Below the pieces are notes generated by a model, which was not told the DNA's origin, searched no databases, and saw only the letters and a list, made by a program, of their open reading frames with translations. 64,000 nucleotides of DNA from Desmodesmus armatus. Taxonomy: Eukaryota > Chlorophyta > Chlorophyceae > Sphaeropleales > Scenedesmaceae. The stretch lies in contig VIIQ02000100.1 of assembly GCA_007449985.2 (NCBI GenBank), positions 124,001 through 188,000 of the forward strand, in the 5' to 3' direction. The position numbers were made by a program, and so were the translations under genes. Below are positions 38,701 through 48,700 of this stretch, one piece after another; within the stretch, counting starts at the first letter, position 1, and the number at the start of each line of letters is the position of its first letter.

Positions 38701-39501
38701 TTGCAGAGAACCGGCGAGAAGCATGGCCAGCATGACGCCTTTGTTTTGCATGCACGTAAGGCCATTCATGCTTTTCCTCAGTTGCATGCTGTGTACGGTT
38801 GCAGGTCTGCCCGGCATCACCGGTTTAGAATTGGCATGCTGCAGGACCGGCAAATGCACAGGATGTGCCAGTGCTTGGCATTGGGGCACACGGGGGTGCA
38901 AGGGCGCAAGTGGCAGAAGCCGATGGGTTGCAATGCAGGCCCGTGTGTCCCCCGGCCAAGTGTTGCTGTTGTTTGCATGGGGGATGCATCAGCAGGTTGG
39001 GGCGGGCCAGTGTCTCGGTCCATCAGTGCCCCTGTCATGAAGCTGAGGAACTTTTTTAGGGCACAATATGGGTCGGCAGACGGCGTGACTCGTGGTGGGC
39101 GCACAGACATGCATTGGGTGTCTGTGCACGAGTACCGGACCAGCCAGACCTGCTCTCGCTGCTATGACGAACGTGGGCTGAAACAGCACCGCAGGGGACG
39201 TTTCAAGCTCAAGCAGTGTGTGCATGGCGAGGCTGTGTCGACACCTGACAGGTTGCGGGAACAACTGCATCATGTTGTGGTTGGAGAGGATAATCACTCG
39301 CGGCGTGTACCATTGGTCCTGGACAGGGATATCAACGCTGCCCGTGTGTTGACAGCCAGGGGGGTGGCACAACTGGTGCCTGCCATGTGTGTACACCAGG
39401 GGCAACTACAGCAGCTGGCACGCTGTGTTGACCGTGTGGTGCGCAAGGACTGGTTAAACCGGCAGCGGCGGCCACGACAAGAAGAGGGGGCAGCAGTGTA
39501 A
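32057..39501 (+). CDS. Fz: Giant Fanzor nuclease with N-terminal membrane segment
   Basis: Fanzors are eukaryotic TnpB relatives that cut DNA guided by an RNA. Exons 32057-32137, 32418-34563, 34790-34937 and 35109-39501 have consensus splice sites and matching phases; total 6768 nt, 2255 aa. Residues ~83-111 have a CGVC...H...H zinc-finger-like motif, then a polyGln run. Residues ~319-545 hold about six hydrophobic helices (VVALLLLVAGLGVFAS, CVTACVICSVVFAWVAI, LGVVAGL). Basic linkers (RPQRRPKR, NRKKTRR) follow. From ~760 on is Fanzor: NAWLTALAQSMAQNHGQHV, a WED-like TDCVSLHVHA, RuvC-I GVDPGVTSIV (Asp1925), SRSISAPVMKLRNFF, HEYRTSQTCSRC (Glu2133; Cys2140/2143) and RDINAARVL (Asp2199). The second zinc knuckle is incomplete (QCVHGE). 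Family call is secure; the fusion to the membrane part rests on splice phase. An unseen intron could remove the helices. Confidence 0.85.
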
Positions 39502-39631
39502 GCAGCGGCTGTGGCAGCAGCAGGGGGTGTCGGCGGGGTGGCAGTGCACCATCAGCCAATCCCCGGTGGTGCCAGGGCTAGATGTGTGGGATCGTTTAGC
39601 AGTGCCTATTGGTTTACAATGTCGCTGAACT

Positions 39632-39678
39632 GCCCCGCGGGGCTTGGAGGTCCCCAGCAGAGGGGAGACCCTCTGCTG
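39632..39678 (+). ncRNA. Candidate Fanzor guide-RNA scaffold hairpins
   Basis: About 130 bp after the Fanzor stop is the 12-bp perfect palindrome GCCCCGCGGGGC (39632-39643). Then comes a perfect 10-bp stem, CAGCAGAGGG (39655-39664) pairing with CCCTCTGCTG (39669-39678), closed by a GAGA tetraloop, which is of the stable GNRA class. The position matches where omega/fRNA scaffolds are encoded for TnpB/Fanzor genes. The structure is seen directly; the function is inferred from position only. Confidence 0.45.
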
Positions 39679-39943
39679 AGTGGGGGTGGGGTGTTTGGGG
39701 GGGGGGGGGGGGGGGTGTTTTAGTTTTGGCCTTACCATCGGTGTGCCGGGCAAGATTTGCAGCATTGTACAATTAGCATTGTCTGCAAGACTTTCAGTTG
39801 CATCCCTGCAAAGGGATTGCTTGCTCTGCGAAAGCAGGCAAGTTGCGCGTCAACTGCGCAAAAACCGGCCTGTGCATCACTGGCTCGGTGGGCAGCCATT
39901 TTTTCTTTATGGGTCGAGTTTCTCCCCAGCTGCCCATGAAGAA

Positions 39944-39976
39944 CACACCAGGATACTTTGAAAGTTTCCTGGTGTG
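39944..39976. repeat. 33-bp near-perfect palindrome
   Basis: The arms 39944-39959 (CACACCAGGATACTTT) and 39961-39976 (AAAGTTTCCTGGTGTG) pair at 15 of 16 positions around one central G. It lies downstream of the Fanzor gene in non-coding DNA. It could be a subterminal protein-binding site or hairpin of the element, or the end of an RNA. Confidence 0.85.
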
Positions 39977-40515
39977 ACTATTCAAGTAGAAGGACAGTTT
40001 GAAATTGAGTTCGTACTCTGCATGAGATACGATGGATTTGGCAACTGAACTTTCTGTCTTCATAGGACGTTACCACCACCACATTATGATAACTGTCTTG
40101 AAGCTGGCGGGTGGGTCACACAGAGTAACCAGTTGTGGGTATTGGTGCTCTCCTGTGTGCTTTGATGGTGTTGATATGCTTTCTCCTTCGTCATCGTTTT
40201 CAAACCACCATATAGCACCACGCCGACATGCCCAACAGCAGAAGGACTGCGTCCAAAACAAGGTGTGCAGCTGTTCAGTGCAAGGACGCCAGCGCAGACA
40301 CAGACACAGATCAAATTGACCAGAGGGACACAGCAGTGTTACTGCTTTGTTATATACTCCCAGCACATGCACTCCCTGCATGTCCTGATGTTGATTGTAC
40401 GTTGGTGCCGTTGAGAGAGCATGTTGTTGGCACTTTGCAACAACTGCGAGCATGTCGTCAGGTGACGGAGTAGGTTGGCAGGCGTGCAACCGAGCCAGTA
40501 TGTAACCGTGCCACC

Positions 40516-42383
40516 ATGCTTTGCTGCTGCTGCAGGATGTCCTGCTCAGCCGCCGTAGCGTCGTTGCTGCAGCTGCCAGATGCCTGCCTGCTGGCAGTAA
40601 TGCAGTGCTGTGCAGACGACCCCGCCAGCTGGGCCAGCGCTGCCATCTCGTGCAGCAGGCTGCACCAGGCAGCCATCCTGGCACTCAGCAGCATTACAGC
40701 TTGCACCAGCAAGCAGAGGCAGGTGGACAGCATGGTGTTGTACCTGGGCAAGCATGGCAAGCACGTCAACCGTGTCGCCCTTGAGGGTGTGCGCGGCATG
40801 CTTTGTTTTGCGAGGCAGCCGCCAGAGCTGCGGCAGCTGCCGCTCAACCTGCAGCTTCACAGCTTCCAGTGCGAAGGCATATTTCTGCAGCTGCAGCCTG
40901 GCAACGGCTTGCAGGGTGTGGTCAGGCCTGGGGTAGCCTTCAAGCAGCTCCGGCTGAGGGCGTGCGAGCTGCTTGATGGGCCAGAGGGGCTGGCAGCAAC
41001 GCTGTCTCTCCTGCCAGGGCTTGAGCACCTCTGTGTTCACCTGAATGGTGGCTTGGTGAAAGTCCAGCCATTTGCCAATGCTGATGTGTTGTTGGGTTTA
41101 CAGCAGCTCACACGCTTGGAGCTTGCTTGCGTACAGCTGTGGGGTTCCTGTCGAGCCACGAGCGCCTTGCAGCCCAAGCAAGGCCCCAACCGGTTGGTTC
41201 ACCTTCACCTGGGTTTGAATTCATTATGGGGAGCCAGTGGGGACGAGGATTGGCTGGCGGCCAGTCTGCTGTCAGGCACAAGCCACCTGACACACTTTGA
41301 GTTGGGGGGGTGCACGCTTGACCCCAGGGCACTGTCTAACAACGCCAAGCTGCAGCACCTTGACCTGGGTGCAGGTTGCAGCTTGCTAGACGGCACGGCA
41401 GGGATGGCGCAACTGCTGTCACAGCTTGTCGATCTGACACAGCTAACACATCTGGGGCTTGACAACAACGCATACACTGATGGGGAGGGCAACCCTCCTG
41501 TAGCAGCGTTCTCAACGCTGACCGCCAGCAGCAAGCTGCAGCACCTCAGCCTCAGCTAAAATGGGCTGCCACCAGGTGCGTGGCAGCACATCTTCCCTCC
41601 TGGCCGGCAGCTGCCACTGCTGGAGGTGCTGAACCTCGAGGCAGTCGTAGATCCAGCATAAGGCGATGCGGCTCCTGCCCCGGAGGGCAGCCGCCTTGTC
41701 AGCTGCCCCAGCCTGCAGTGCTTAGACATCCGTCACTTGAGGCGCAGCACGGGGCTGCTTGTCGCACTACAGAAGCTGAGCAGCTTGCAGACCTTGTACC
41801 TGACAGCTGAGGACGGCCCTGACCGGGAGGGTTTAGAGACTGTGTGTCAGCTGACAGGGCTACGGCACCTGGAGGTAAATGCCGGTAGCTTGTCAGAGGG
41901 GCTGCTATTGCAGCTCACACAGCTCAGGGGCTTGACAAGGCTGGACTACACAGGCATGGTCGATGGCGTGGGTGTGACTGTCAACTTGCATAATGAGGTG
42001 GGTTGATACTCGTACTGACTTGATGTTTGGCTGTGATGCGTGTTTGAGCAACATGTGTTGGGCTGCGTGCTGTTGGACAACCGCTATGTTGTGGTGACTA
42101 GCAACCTCCTTGCTCATTTGTTTTGGAGGGTGCACCTAGCTTGCGCAAACGCTTTGTGCTGCACCCGGTCTGATCTCAATCCTGACACACGTGTGCTGCT
42201 TCTACTCTGCCTGTTGCTGGCGTTGTTGCTACTACTGCTGATGCCCATGAACTTTCTATGCAGGAGCCTTACCATGATGACCCTGTCTGGCAACAATTGT
42301 TGCAACACCACCTTGACCACACAGACACTGCAGTGGCGCAACATGCAGCTGTAGCATTGGCAGACGCAACACGGGCAAACTGA
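40516..42383 (+). pseudogene. F-box-like leucine-rich-repeat gene with in-frame stops
   Basis: The ATG at 40516 (context CCACCATGC) opens a frame beginning with Cys-rich residues and an F-box-like LPDACLLAVMQCCADDPAS...SCSRLHQAA. Leucine-rich repeats follow: LLPGLEHLCVHLNG, LTRLELACVQLWG, LQHLDLGAGCSLLDG, LTHLGLDNNAYTDGEG. In the same frame a TAA at 41557 splits LQHLSLS from NGLPPGAWQHIFPPG, and a second TAA at 41659 follows NLEAVVDPA. Repeats then resume (LDIRHLRRSTGLL, LTGLRHLEVNAGSL) to 41997. A phase-0 intron leads to a last exon (42264-42383) ending in TGA. Family LRR proteins often act as F-box substrate adaptors. Two nonsense codons in conserved repeats suggest a decayed copy. A truncated 347-aa product ending at 41559 is possible. 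Confidence 0.7.
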
Positions 42384-44450
42384 CAGCCAGAAGCACATAT
42401 ATGGACTGAATGCGGTGGAATTGTTAATCAAATCATATCAAAGTACAATGGGGGTTTCTTTTCTCAATGGAGGGTTGTACCTGGCATCCGGTTTGAAGGA
42501 ATATTTATCACTGCACTTGAGTGACAAAGCTGCATGTGTAACTTTAATACATGCCGGGGGGGGGGGGGGGGGGGGGGGGGCACTTCCGTTACTAACGTGA
42601 CTAAAGTGACTTTGGACACTATGCTGGACTTTGACTTGGTGTTTTCACAGATGGTTGATAACATCCTAAATAACATATACAAAGAATTTTTCGGCCATCT
42701 GAGCAGCTTGAAAATGGGGGGGGGTGGGTGGGTCAAGCTGGGTTTCAGTAACTTCCTGGCATGCTGCAAACTTCTTGTAGGAGCATCGGATGAAGCTGGG
42801 AGTGAGCTCATTCGAAAGCTATCGACAAACTGAGTTGATTCAAGCATGTTCTGAGCATATCTAATTACGATGTACCCCTGAGGCTGGCCATGCCAGTACT
42901 GTAGCTCTGGCACGGTGCCGATGCCAGTACCCAGACATGCGCCAGAAGAGTGCTAGACCAGCACCAAGTCATCCCCCAGCACCAATGTTCCCTATGAATG
43001 CCAACTGTGTGACAGTGACCCACCAGCTGTGGTTTGATAGTACCACATAAAAAGATAAAAAAAGATAAAGATACAGAGACACCCCCTTGGTCTCTTAACG
43101 CCATAGGACTTCGTCCCATTGGCCTCGCGTCCGTTGAGGACGGCTCTTCATACCAAACCACATGCTGTCTCACTGGCAGCAGATGCACCTAGACCACCAG
43201 CAGACAGCAGAGGAGCAGCAAGACTGGTGTGTCACTGCTACAGAGTTTGAGCAGGTTGTGAGCACACATGTACTGAACAGGCCTGCTGATTGGATGTACC
43301 AACTGTGTTGTTTCATGTGTGTTTCTAGGGCTGCACAGCAGTGCTTTGATCACCGCTGACCGTCGATGCCGTGCCCCACATGTCTCTTGACTGATAGACC
43401 ACAACAACACTCTTGTGGCCATCTGAGTACCTCAAGAAACATGTTTAAAAATATACCATATCACTTTGGACCTTGCATAGGCCAGCTACAAGACGTTCAG
43501 AGGGCCATTTTGGGGGTGGGGTGGGGGGGTGGGTGGGGGGTCCCACTTTCAACTTCTTAGCATAGTGTCCGAAAACAACCTTAGCGCCCCCCCTGTACAT
43601 GCACATGTTTCACACGCCCAATGTGGACATAATGTCGACTATCCACTTACAACACAATAGATTGCAGCCAGAATGGAACCAACAAAATGACTGCCTCAAC
43701 CTCATGATCCACTGCATGTACGCATGCACGCAGTTGTGACACAACCTCGCCTACTGACAGTCACGTTGTCAAAGTCTGTCGTGTTGCATGCAGTAGTCAC
43801 TACTGCCCTCTGTTCCCCTCTAATAAGGTATGGGGCAATCATCTACGGTTCAAAAGTGCATTGCACAAAAGCGATCAACAAAGCATCCAACCACTTATCC
43901 TCTCCCTTAGCTCTTTCACTTCCTCAATATCTCACTTGATCGTGTCACGTGTGTGACAGCTGCAGATGTTTTGAAACATGTGCCAATCAGACAAGGTCAC
44001 ACGTTGGAGAAGGGCCAGCAACAGGGTGTCATAAGCCTGCAGTGGGGCAGGGGCCGACCCCCCTCTCCTTTGCTGTGCTGACATCTTGTTGCTGCGCTGT
44101 TCTGCAGGTACGTTTCTTGTGCTTTGCAGGCAGAGTGTTGTTGTTGACAGCAGCCCAGCCCAGCCCAGCAGGAGCAACCGCCAGCATGACCCAACACCGA
44201 TGATCACAGTGGAACTTTGATGCAACATCCAGCCCAGCAGAAGGACAGCAACTGGCCAGACACCTTCATGTCACAGTGAGCCAAGGGTTGGGGGGCCCCG
44301 AAGCTCGTCTAACCGCATTTGCACATGCATATGCATCACTAATCACTTGTTTCTTTTGACAGACACGACAGCTTCATCCTCTGCGATCTTACTACAAAGC
44401 ATCCAACCACGTGCGCAACGACCTACATAAACACACACTACGCATGACAT
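42384..44450. other. AT-richer non-coding stretch with repeat remnants
   Basis: No supportable gene was found in about 2 kb. Two G-runs (about 42557-42580 and 42716-42723) and a long G/T-rich patch near 43512-43541 stand out, along with a 12-bp inverted repeat pair about 950 bp apart. The motif GGCCATCTGAG occurs at about 42693 and again at about 43419. The content looks like old transposon debris; no transposase fragment was recognised. Confidence 0.45.
42614..43570. repeat. 12-bp inverted repeat pair, possible small element
   Basis: GGACACTATGCT at 42614-42625 is exactly complemented by AGCATAGTGTCC at 43559-43570. The enclosed ~950 bp has no gene. This could be terminal inverted repeats of a degraded non-autonomous element. 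The repeat is short, target-site duplications were not evident and chance cannot be excluded. Confidence 0.35.
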
Positions 44451-47105
44451 TCATGAATCAAAATCATCAGGAGATAACTCCAACAATCCAAAGAGACGGT
44501 GCCTATCTGCTAACTGATCTCGCAACTGCTGTGCAAGCATCACCGCAGCATCCCGCTCTTCAGTCAGCCGGGCCAACTTTTGCGCAAGGTGAGTGTACTC
44601 ACATTGGGTGCACCCCTGCATTTCACGCAAATCATCGTATGCTGGTTGCTTACTTGTTGGCCACTTGGGCACTTGCGGTGCCAAAATAGGCATCGACGAC
44701 GCAGTGTCCGCAGCACCACCACCATCAGCGACAACATTCGCCAGACAGTCACTAATCTTACGCTCTGCATCATTATTATTAGCACGCCCCGCCTCGCTCT
44801 TGCTTGCACACGACATCGACATGCATGCATGTGAGCAAGGCATGCATGGCCCACTTGCCTGATGCAGTACAAGATCCGCACTGCATCGCGCAACATTGCT
44901 GAATGGGTATGCACCGCCAGCATACACAAAGGATGCTTCTGCGGCGCACAATAAGTTGTCCGGATGTGCGAGAATGGAAGGGAACCCTAGCTGCACATCC
45001 GCAGAAAAGGCCACATCTACAACCCGTTGTTGGCCTGCATCTGCGAAGTTGACGCAACCCCCACAAGTGCAATGCCATTGGCGCGAGAGCTTTGAACTAC
45101 CAGACCACTGACGTCAGAACCCTCCAACCCCTTGCACGCACTCCTCAAGTCAAAGGCATCTGCAAATGACGCTGGCAGCCCTAGCCTTACAATCAGATGC
45201 TTTGGAGGTCGTACGGGGATACAATGCGCCCGCGTACGTACCTCGCATCTTGCAGAGCTGCTGCCATCTTCGTCGCGACATGACTTAGCACGCTTGAGCA
45301 ACGAGCTGTTGTACGTGTCCGTTGTAACCAACCCACGCTTGCCTGCACCACCACCGCGTGAAGGCGTTTTGTCCGCGGGGTTCAAGCCACTAGATGACGT
45401 AGGCGAGGCGGCCGCCACTGCAGATGCTTGCAATGTTGTTGTGTCACCGTGTCCGTGTCCGTGCTGTGTTGAGTTGATATCACATCTATCTGCAAGTGAT
45501 GTTCGAAGGTCACGAACGCTCCTGCACCACCCCTGGATGCCTTGCACCTTGTAATGCTTGTACGCTTGTCCTGCAAGCAACACCCACGCAAAACCCAAGT
45601 TGGCACCCATTTGACAGTCATTGCACATGCTGTTGTCAAAATGATGAAGTATGCCGAGTTTGGGAATACCACTACAGTAGTTTGGTTTTGAAACCACACA
45701 GCAGCATGTTTGGGGTGGTCGTCAGCAGCCCGTTTTAGCGCTGCTGCTTTTATGCCCTTTGTATGCCTGCGTTGTGGTCGTAACTGGCACAGGCTTTCTA
45801 GTGTCCTAGGTCACTGGTCGCCTGGTGGTGTCTTGCTTGTCTTGCACCAAGGTCGATTTGCTGCTTGCAGCTTGCTGCTTGCACAATGAACATGACCGGA
45901 AACACGTGTAATGATGATGATGCCGAGTGTTGCCATGAAGCACAACACGTCAGACTGCACTTTCAATGCACCATGTCTGTGTGGGTACACATAGGTGCAC
46001 GTGTACAGCACGCTACACGTTACTGGACACTGTCATGTTCACTGAACATGTGTAAAATCGGCTGATTGCATCCGTCCGACACATGCGAATAAACCTTCAC
46101 ACAATCAGAGCATGAACAAGGCATTCATAGACTTACCAGCCTTGCAACCACTCCCCCGATGCAACACACGAATGAACTCGATGTATCTCTCCTGGTGCAT
46201 GCTGAATTCTGGCCACTTCTTCCGAATTGCATCCATCATCCCCTGCCATCCGTTATCTCCTGGCCGGACGTCCACAGCGAGTACTGAAGCACCGCCCGAG
46301 GCAGTGGTTGCACTTGCAGAATGGTGCAACGGTGGACCTGTGCTTGCACCGGCAGCCACACCACTGGGATCATCCCTGCGGCGAGCACATGCTGCGGCAC
46401 GCTCGCGCTGTGCGGCATGCGTTGGCGCACATGTTGCTGTTCAACGACACGGGGCGCTGGGTTTTGCGAGTAGGCCGGCATGCCGCTGCTGTCAAGCCGC
46501 TGCACAGCGACACCGGAAGCGGGCAAGGCCAGCTGCCTTCCGCAGGCATCCACCTGCGTCCGCCGAACCGTGGCATTGCTGCTCTGCTGCCGGAGGTTGC
46601 TTGGGTGTGACGGTGAAGGCACTTGCTGATTGCTGCCGACGGGTCGCAGAGCAGGGAACACTGGGACGGAGCACTGCTGGACGACATCATGTTGTTGGGT
46701 GAAGTGTTGCTGCAAGGAGCGAACAGTGCTGAATACTTGCTTCTGCTGTTTGGGAGCGCGCACAACGTAGCGGCGACGGTCAGCGCTGGCTGGCCCACCA
46801 CCAACCAGGACGCCGGAAAGCTTCGCCTCGTACTGCTGGCAGAAGCCTGGCCATTGCTGCATGATCCTGTTCATCTCCTGCTGCCACTCCTTGTTGTTGT
46901 CCTCCTTGGTGATGGCCTGCCACTTGTCTGCAGCTGCATCTGTAGCGACCCCTGCGACACCTGCATGCCGTTGCTGTGCAGCAACGGCATGCATTGTCTT
47001 GCTGCTGGGATGCTGCTGCTGCTGCTGATCTGTAGTACGGCGTGCTGCGTCCCCTGGGGCACCTGCCTGGTCCCGCTGCTGGCCCTGCTGCGCTGAGCCC
47101 GACAT
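44451..47105 (-). CDS. Unrecognised multi-exon gene with repeated WP motif
   Basis: A probable minus-strand gene whose exon structure I could not fully resolve. From ATG 47105 the frame runs MSGSAQQGQQRDQAG and contains EWQQEMNRIMQQWPGFCQQY. A second frame (from about 46380) has GWQGMMDAIRKKWPEFSMHQ and ends at a strong donor (GTAAGT) near 46130. A third block (about 45600-45020) has RPPKHLIVRLGLPASFADAF and Lys/Arg-rich stretches. The last block (about 45060-44451) has QQRVVDVAFSADVQLGFPS and a C-terminal helix with coiled-coil character (KLARLTEERDAAVMLAQQL) ending LLELSPDDFDS. The two W...M..I...WP.F blocks look like a duplicated small helical domain. No family recognised. At least one apparent frame change (near 45050) may be an intron or a frameshift. 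Confidence 0.45.
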
Positions 47106-47683
47106 GTTCACCCGCTGTTGTATGCAGAGGGATGAGACAGCAGCACAGAGCGAAAGGCGGGCTGCCTGCAAGACACCAGCACAGAGCGGCAAAGTCAGAT
47201 ATGCATTCTGCCGAAATAGGCTACAAAAGCAGTGCGATGTGCCAATCGCAGTAGGAGAGGTACCACCAATATCGCTTTTTCGGCATGTTTCTGCAGCACC
47301 GCACCTGCAGAACCTGGTGACTCTTGTGTTAACTTGTGTGCTGGCACATCGCTTGGGAGGGCAGTCCAGGAATTCCGGTGTCCAGCAGAAGCTTGCGGAA
47401 GGGCCGAGATGCGGCTCTGTCAAACTCTGTTGGGCTGCTTGTAACCTTATAAGCAGGGCAGCATACGCGTAATTGCGGTGGGTGATGAGGCGGAGCGATA
47501 TGAGGTTTGTTCTCGCCAGGCCAAACCCTGAAACTCTGTCGTGTGTTATTTATGGTCCCTCTGAGGGACTCCCTCATTCTTTGTCACCATCCCATCAGCT
47601 CCCATCTGACGTCCGTTCCCGTCGTACCTTTTACCCCTGTAGCAACCTCATTTCTGTCCACCCCTGGTTGGCTGGGCCCCAGC
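47106..47683. promoter_or_regulatory. Divergent spacer upstream of SIL1
   Basis: About 580 bp between the start of the unrecognised minus-strand gene and the SIL1 start codon. It contains a small perfect palindrome, GTCCCTCTGAGGGAC (about 47552-47566). An upstream ATG near 47549 is in frame with SIL1 but would bury the signal peptide, so I prefer the later start. The right limit of the accessory island probably lies here. Confidence 0.4.
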
Positions 47684-48669
47684 ATGCACTCCGTGACCTG
47701 TGGGTTGGTCCTGTCTGTACTGCTGTTGCTATCAGTGATCCCACAGCCAATAACTTCTTCCCAAAAAGGACATGCAGCAGCAGACTTTGAGGCAGGGCTA
47801 GTCCAGGAGGCTGTGGAGGAGGCGGTGGACCTGTCAGCAGGGTTGCCTGAGGACCAAAAGGAGATGGAGAGCCTCTTGCACTGGGCCATTGGTGCGTGTG
47901 GTGATTTGATTACAACCCACAATAGCTTTTGTTTGTGCCCCCTACACAGCTGCATTGTTGAAAGTCTCTAGGGCACAGGATCAGCAGGACAGCCTATCAC
48001 ACTGTGACAGCAGCCCACCCGGGTCTTGGGTGTTGGTGTGGGCGTGTGTTGTGGCTTGTGCTGTTGCTGCACAGAGCACAGTGATAAGGACGCGCTGCAT
48101 GAAAAGGCGGAGGCAGTGCGGCGTGATGAAGCCATCAAGGACTATAAGGAGCGCAAGCAGCGAGTCAAGGAGGTGGGTCGCACTGGCCCATAGGCCTGCA
48201 GCAGCAGCAGCAGCAGCAGCCAACCCTGCTGTCGTGTACTATCATGCAAGCAAAACATTAGCTTGTGACATATGTTGTGTGGGAGGTGCAAGCAACCCAC
48301 TTGTCATGGCATGTACGACACAGAAGCATGATCGTCTGGACCCCATACTGGAAGCCGCAGGAAGTCAGCTGCATGGCATGTTGTGAAAGGTCCAACACTG
48401 CTTGGGCCTGCCATCGGCCCTTGCTGTGGCAGGGGTCAAACAGTAAGCAGCTGCTGGGTGTTGTGATGTGCTGTGTCATGCTGGCTGCAGCTGTCGGATC
48501 TGGTGTCGCAGCAGCCCACTGAGACACAACTGATGCAGGTAGGAAAACACCGGGTGGGGGGAGGGGGCAAAGGTCTGGGTGTGGCATGATGAAAATTTGT
48601 TTCCTTGCACAGCAGCTCCGGTGGTGTTTGCGTGGAAAAGACGACAGTCGACAAGGGGGGGGGGGGGTA

Positions 48670-48700
<31 letters not shown>

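Larger units (their letters stand above)
39502..40515 (+). other. Fanzor 3' flank, probable element end
   Basis: This 1-kb stretch between the Fanzor stop and the LRR pseudogene has no supportable protein-coding gene. It contains structured GC-rich sequence at 39632-39678, a G-run at about 39697-39715 and a 33-bp palindrome at 39944-39976. In known Fanzor/TnpB systems the guide RNA and the element's right end lie just downstream of the gene, so that boundary is expected here. I could not place it. Confidence 0.45.

Noticed and set aside
32057..39501. Fanzor region as bacterial contamination carrying TnpB
   Set aside because: Spliceosomal introns, flanking eukaryotic genes on the same contig and Fanzor-specific HEYRTS and RDINAAR motifs argue against it.
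30424..40000. Terminal inverted repeats of the Fanzor element based on shared GGAAACTTT
   Set aside because: Only nine bases match between two windows of a few hundred bases, which chance explains well enough.
40070..40684. 204-aa minus-strand open frame downstream of Fanzor
   Set aside because: No motif, Cys/Trp-rich mixed composition, and it overlaps the better-supported LRR frame antisense.
40516..42383. Reassigned TAA codon (TAA read as Gln) to explain the stops in the LRR gene
   Set aside because: The REP gene and the Fanzor gene both end at TAA exactly where their homology ends, so TAA is a normal stop in this genome.
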